From Ruminiclostridium cellulolyticum H10 (GTDB lineage Bacteria > Bacillota > Clostridia > Acetivibrionales > DSM-1351): DNA of 64,000 bases. The stretch covers positions 2,162,501-2,226,500 of the forward strand of contig NC_011898.1 in assembly GCF_000022065.1 (NCBI RefSeq), written 5' to 3'. The notes below the pieces were generated by a model, which was not told where the DNA came from, ran no database searches, and was given only the letters and a program-made list of their open reading frames with translations. Both the position numbers and the translations under genes were made by a program. This document shows, in pieces, positions 60,515-64,000 of the stretch. Positions within the stretch are counted from its first letter, which is position 1; every line of letters starts with the position of its first letter.

Positions 60515-60757
60515 TCACTTATGGGAAATTAGTGTTTCCTTTTCCCTTCTGGTCATTCTTTTAATGCTGTACTCTCTTGATAACGCTTGTGATTTAGTTT
60601 CAGCCTCTTCGTAATATGCAAGAGTTACCGGCAGTCTTGCTCTGGTATATTTTGCTCCTTTTCCTTGGTTATGGACCTTGATTCTTTTTTCAATATTATC
60701 TGTATATCCTGTATAAAAAGTCTTGTCAGAGCATTGCAAAATATAAACGTAATACAT
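60515..60757 (-). CDS. GIY-YIG nuclease superfamily protein
   Basis: The 80-residue single-domain protein shows YYVYILQCSDKTFYTGYTDN (GIY...YIG equivalents), the Arg in DNIEKRIKVHNQGKGAKYTR, and the C-terminal YYEEAETKSQALSREYSIKR with the catalytic Glu. It belongs to the UPF0213/YhbQ-like group of small GIY-YIG proteins. The cellular role is not established; DNA repair functions are proposed for relatives. GAGGAG precedes the ATG and overlaps the end of the upstream cyclase gene, so the two are coupled. Confidence 0.9.
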   Translation of the reverse strand: MYYVYILQCSDKTFYTGYTDNIEKRIKVHNQGKGAKYTRARLPVTLAYYEEAETKSQALSREYSIKRMTRREKETLISHK

Positions 60758-60760
60758 TTA

Positions 60761-61408
60761 TTAATAATCTCCTCGGCTAAAATTATTCTTATCCATTACT
60801 TTTGCAACAGCTCTAACCATACACGAATCTGCCCTTATCTTTAAAGGAAATGCCATTACTTCGAAATCAACAGCCGCCGGAATTTTATCCATATTGGTAA
60901 GATTTTCAAGTAATAGAATATTGTTTCCGAGCAAATATTTGTGTATTTCAAAAGGCAATCTATCAGGCGAAGGAGCATCAATTCCAACTAATTTAATTCC
61001 ATGGTTCACCAGCATTTCGCAAAATGACATACCTAGTACAGGATGATCCTTATAATATGTTTCCTGTCCGTAAAATCGATCCATCCCGGTATGAACCAGC
61101 ACTATACTCTTATCTTTCAAAACTTCCGTATGACTGCTTTCTGCTTCCAAAACACTTTTACCATAAGTATGGATTACGCAAGCAGATCCATAAAATTTTT
61201 CCAGAGGATAATTACATATATATTCGCAAACATCAGTCATGTGCATTGCCCCATCAACATGAGTTCCGACATGCATACCTGTTTCCAGCCAATGGTTATT
61301 ATAATGGTCTTTGGAATATTTATGCGTCTGACCCAGCCTAACAGAATCATCTCCCGGATAAACAGGCATATTTTCAACTATCTCATGGGACAAATCAATT
61401 AAATACAT
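60761..61408 (-). CDS. cyclase-family metal hydrolase (kynurenine formamidase-like)
   Basis: The 215-residue protein carries the cyclase-family metal motif HxGTHxDxxxH as MHVGTHVDGAMHM, together with YLIDLSHEIVENMPVYPGDD at the start and VGIDAPSPDRLPFEIHKYLL in the second half. Relatives hydrolyse N-formylkynurenine, isatin or other cyclic amides. No tryptophan-degradation genes are nearby, so the substrate is open. The ribosome site is weak (GGAAG). The gene is followed directly by the GIY-YIG gene. Confidence 0.85.
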   Translation of the reverse strand: MYLIDLSHEIVENMPVYPGDDSVRLGQTHKYSKDHYNNHWLETGMHVGTHVDGAMHMTDVCEYICNYPLEKFYGSACVIHTYGKSVLEAESSHTEVLKDKSIVLVHTGMDRFYGQETYYKDHPVLGMSFCEMLVNHGIKLVGIDAPSPDRLPFEIHKYLLGNNILLLENLTNMDKIPAAVDFEVMAFPLKIRADSCMVRAVAKVMDKNNFSRGDY

Positions 61409-61455
61409 AACTTGCTTCCAATCTTCCTATACTTTTTTTAGTATAAAACAACGTA

Positions 61456-61507
61456 TAAAAGGCTTCCATAGCCAATTATAAAACCCAGCTATATGAAGCC
61501 CTTTTAT
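61456..61507. terminator. hairpin downstream of the rubrerythrin gene
   Basis: AAAAGGCTTC...ATAGC pairs with GCTAT...GAAGCCCTTTT around a 17-nt loop, with small mismatches and a T-rich flank. It probably ends the rubrerythrin transcript. Confidence 0.6.
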
Positions 61508-61581
61508 GTTCATTGCACACTGTAAGTTGTTACAATTTTGCTCTTTATTTTTACAATTATTATTGCATTAAATAACATTAA

Positions 61582-62121
61582 TTAATAATTCTTTGCAAGT
61601 ATTTGAAAATAAGCTTGCGGATGGTCACACACAGGGCATATCTGAGGAGCCTGCTCACCTTCGTGAATGTGTCCGCAGTTCGCACACTGCCATACAACCT
61701 TTTCTTCCTTTATAAATACAGAATTGCCTTCAACATTCTTTAGAAGAGCAAGATATCTCTCCTCATGTTCTTTTTCAATCTTTCCAACTGCTTCAAAAAG
61801 ATAAGCTATCTTGTCAAATCCCTCTTCTTTAGCTTCTTTCGCAAATTGGACATACATGTCAGTCCATTCATAATGCTCACCATTTGCAGCATCCTTCAGG
61901 TTCGCGGCTGTATCCCCTATACCGTCATGTAATAGTTTAAACCATATTTTAGCATGCTCTTTTTCATTATTTGCAGTTTCGGTAAATAATGCAGCTATCT
62001 GCTCATATCCCTCTTTCTTTGCTTTTGATGCATAGTATGTATATTTGTTTCTTGCCTGGGACTCACCTGCAAATGCAGCCATAAGATTTGCTTCTGTCTT
62101 AGTACCTTTTAAATTACTCAA
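61582..62121 (-). CDS. rbr: rubrerythrin
   Basis: The 179-residue non-haem di-iron peroxidase has an N-terminal four-helix domain with the Glu/His iron ligands in [57 protein letters not shown] and [16 protein letters not shown]-terminal rubredoxin domain has [20 protein letters not shown]. It reduces hydrogen peroxide with electrons from rubredoxin or NADH oxidoreductases, a standard defence of anaerobes against oxygen. It is monocistronic. Confidence 0.96.
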   Translation of the reverse strand: MSNLKGTKTEANLMAAFAGESQARNKYTYYASKAKKEGYEQIAALFTETANNEKEHAKIWFKLLHDGIGDTAANLKDAANGEHYEWTDMYVQFAKEAKEEGFDKIAYLFEAVGKIEKEHEERYLALLKNVEGNSVFIKEEKVVWQCANCGHIHEGEQAPQICPVCDHPQAYFQILAKNY

Positions 62122-62349
62122 TTTATTTACCTCCTGTTTATTAAGAATATTAATTCATTTACTACAGTTATACCACAGTTTTTAGTAATTGAAACTATCA
62201 ATTTCTAAAAAAACTCATGAAAATTGTAGTCATGCAAAGGTAATTTTGATGTATTATGCCAATACTATGATCAACAATTTAAGTTATAATGTTTACAAAA
62301 GCCGATATTTTAATAATAATAGTGAATATAGTATTGGAGGTTAATCAAA

Positions 62350-62829
62350 ATGCAAAAACCATCAAGTAAAAAAGTATCAGATTCAAGAACTGAACAAATT
62401 CAAATACTTATGCCCGAACATATAAATGGTTTTAACCGACTTTTCGGCGGTAAGCTAATGGAATGGATTGATGTTGTCGCAGCTGTTGTTGCCAGAAGAC
62501 ATTCAGGCTGCAATGTTACTACAGCATCAATAGATAATCTGCAGTTTAAAGCTGCTGCCTACGTTAATAGCACTATTTTTTTACTGGGGCAAATCACTTA
62601 TGTTGGAAATACATCAATGGAGGTAAGGGTAGATACCTTTGTGGAGGAACTCAACGGAATCCGCCGTATGATAAACAGAGCATATCTGGTTTTAGTTGCT
62701 TTGGACGAAAACGACCTTCCTGTTTCAGTCCCGGGAATAATTTTGGAAACAGATGAAGAGAAAGTAGAGTGGGAAGCCGCCCGAAAACGTTGTGAACTAA
62801 GAAAACAAAGACGCCGCGAAGAGTTCTGA
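62350..62829 (+). CDS. acyl-CoA thioesterase, hotdog fold (YciA/BFIT type)
   Basis: The 159-residue single hotdog domain has the family motif HINGFNRLFGGKLMEWIDVV with the catalytic Asp in MEWIDVVAA, followed by TTASIDNLQFKAAAYVNSTI and GNTSMEVRVDTFVEEL. It hydrolyses short to medium acyl-CoA esters, probably as a hexamer. TTGGAGG lies at good spacing before the ATG. It ends eight bases from the convergent DUF5680-like gene. Confidence 0.92.
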   Translation: MQKPSSKKVSDSRTEQIQILMPEHINGFNRLFGGKLMEWIDVVAAVVARRHSGCNVTTASIDNLQFKAAAYVNSTIFLLGQITYVGNTSMEVRVDTFVEELNGIRRMINRAYLVLVALDENDLPVSVPGIILETDEEKVEWEAARKRCELRKQRRREEF

Positions 62830-62836
62830 GAGAGTA

Positions 62837-63286
62837 TTATTTAATTGATCCTCCATGAAATCTGCACTCATAAACCTTGACATCATGAAAATAAATTTCC
62901 TCCATACCAAAAAACCAAAGAAAGTCTCCATGAACTTTGGAGGTATAAAGTAAATCGTCCCTTTTATATTTTTCAGGCCCTCTGAATGGCTTTTCAAAGG
63001 GAATATTGAGTAATGCTTCCTTAAGAAAATCTCCGGAAAAGCCCTCCGCTATAACCCTGCCACAGTAGTTCATGGACCAGAATGGAATTTCTTGATACCA
63101 CATGGCTTCTTCTCCGCTAAAAGCAGTACCCCCAATATATGTATCAATATACTTTAGATGACCTTCTTCATATAACAAGTCGTGGGATTGCGGTCTTGAA
63201 GGTAATAATTCAGGGCCCTTTCCCGCATAAGTCGCCTTTTTTGCTTTTATGAGGAAATTTACGACATCATTATGTTCCAAATTCAT
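62837..63286 (-). CDS. DUF5680-like protein, 149 aa
   Basis: The sequence FLIKAKKATYAGKGPELLPS, RPQSHDLLYEEGHLKYIDTY, GGTAFSGEEAMWYQEIPFWS and GDFLWFFGMEEIYFHDVKVY is the typical conserved content of the DUF5680 family. No function is known for it. It is soluble and has no signal peptide. AAGGAGATAA precedes the ATG. Confidence 0.85.
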   Translation of the reverse strand: MNLEHNDVVNFLIKAKKATYAGKGPELLPSRPQSHDLLYEEGHLKYIDTYIGGTAFSGEEAMWYQEIPFWSMNYCGRVIAEGFSGDFLKEALLNIPFEKPFRGPEKYKRDDLLYTSKVHGDFLWFFGMEEIYFHDVKVYECRFHGGSIK

Positions 63287-63571
63287 AATTATCTCCTTAT
63301 AGCTACAACAGCATAATTTAAATCAAATAAATATCCTATCATGGTTTTTGGGGATTGCTGGGGAATTGTCTGGTCACAATATAGTTATTAAACAGGTCTG
63401 ACATCCTTCTTCCTCCATAATATTCGAAAAGGCCTCATCAATTTCAATTATACATCGTTTTTGGAATAAATCAAGAACATTTGTTCTATTTATTCCATTT
63501 CGGAGAGACTTTGTTTATTAGGGAAAATATGCAATAATATTTAATATAAATAAATGATGGAGATGGTTTTT
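63287..63571. other. divergent intergenic region
   Basis: It contains the promoters for the DUF5680-like gene and the sirtuin gene. The sirtuin ribosome site GGAG lies near 63559-63562. Nothing else is supported. Confidence 0.4.
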
Positions 63572-64000
63572 ATGAATATTGAACTATTGACGGATATCTT
63601 AAAAAATGCTGACAGCATCGTATTTTTTGGAGGAGCAGGCATGAGCACAGAATCGGGCATACCTGATTTTCGTTCAGAAAATGGCCTTTACGTGACAACC
63701 GACGGCTCAGAATACCCACCGGAAACAATGCTTTCACACAGCTTCTTTGTTTCACATAACGATGACTTTTTTAAATTTTATAGAACGAAAATGATATTCA
63801 GGGATGCCAAACCAAATGCAGGTCATTTAGCACTCGCAAAGCTTGAGGAAACCGACAGACTTAAAGCCGTCATAACACAGAATATCGACGGTCTTCATCA
63901 ACTGGCAGGCAGTAAAATAGTTTATGAGTTGCACGGCTCGGTTCACAGAAATTATTGTACCAAATGCCGGACATTTTACGATTTAGACTATATAGTTAAT
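63572..64000 (+). CDS. cobB: Sir2-family NAD-dependent protein deacylase, N-terminal part
   Basis: The first 143 residues are in the window. VFFGGAGMSTESGIPDFRSE is the NAD-binding signature, ITQNIDGLHQLAG holds the catalytic-site Asn and Asp, and the proton-acceptor His is in YELHGSVHRNYCTKC, whose cysteines start the zinc module (CTKC). The gene runs off the right edge. It deacylates lysines of metabolic enzymes and makes O-acyl-ADP-ribose. The ATG at 63572 follows GGAGATGG. Confidence 0.93.
   Translation, partial: MNIELLTDILKNADSIVFFGGAGMSTESGIPDFRSENGLYVTTDGSEYPPETMLSHSFFVSHNDDFFKFYRTKMIFRDAKPNAGHLALAKLEETDRLKAVITQNIDGLHQLAGSKIVYELHGSVHRNYCTKCRTFYDLDYIVN

Overview
The window looks like the chromosome of a mesophilic cellulolytic Clostridia species of the Ruminiclostridium (R. 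cellulolyticum / R. papyrosolvens) type. The signs are AT-rich DNA with strong AGGAGG ribosome sites, a secreted dockerin protein, a secreted GH11 xylanase, rubrerythrin, PdxST, DegS/DegU and T-box leaders. The species assignment is an inference from gene content only.

Layout. 1-2.2 kb: the start of an LtaS-like membrane sulfatase gene, an HD hydrolase, and a dockerin protein with two chagasin-like protease-inhibitor domains. 2.5-4.1 kb: an IS110-type element with a structured non-coding flank. 4.2-12.8 kb: an eight-gene minus-strand operon for a surface glycan (UbiA-type prenyltransferase, flippase, three GT2 enzymes, SDR epimerase, class III aminotransferase, membrane EEP-family protein). 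Upstream lies a LuxR-type regulator gene that is split by a frameshift at a T TTT TTA heptamer. An 18-bp palindrome centred about 42 bp before the inferred transcription start links the regulator to the operon.

14-40 kb is an accessory region saturated with insertion sequences: one IS200-type element, four seemingly identical 1294-bp IS481-type copies with 6-bp target duplications, two IS3-type copies, and an IS66 nested inside an IS256-type element. Removing each IS and one target duplication restores reading frames. This recovers a TerB-like/BRCT protein, a small protein of unknown function, a RelA/SpoT-type synthetase (which also carries a frameshift) and a prohead-protease-like protein. 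29-38.6 kb is a compact phage- or satellite-like module beside tRNA-Thr(CGU): integrase, two excisionase-like proteins, a replication initiator, a loader-like protein, a sigma factor, a prohead protease, and an unusual protein joining a proteasome-like Ntn-hydrolase domain to a phage-tail-like C-terminus. No terminase, portal or capsid gene is visible.

40-64 kb is mostly housekeeping: a HAD phosphatase, a DksA/TraR-type protein, aroB, ileS with an isoleucine T-box, pdxR facing pdxST with paired TGTATCGATACA sites, a rhomboid-TPR protein, a homocysteine methyltransferase module, an acyl-CoA ligase behind a second T-box (specifier read as CUC, leucine), degSU, twin tRNA-Lys(CUU) genes, a GH11 xylanase bracketed by a 25-bp inverted repeat, rubrerythrin, a thioesterase and the start of a sirtuin gene.

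The observations most worth following up are the Ntn-hydrolase/phage-tail fusion in the IS-battered satellite-like island, the leucine T-box on an acyl-CoA ligase, the slippery-site regulator with its -42 palindrome, and the possible bridge-RNA region of the IS110 element.
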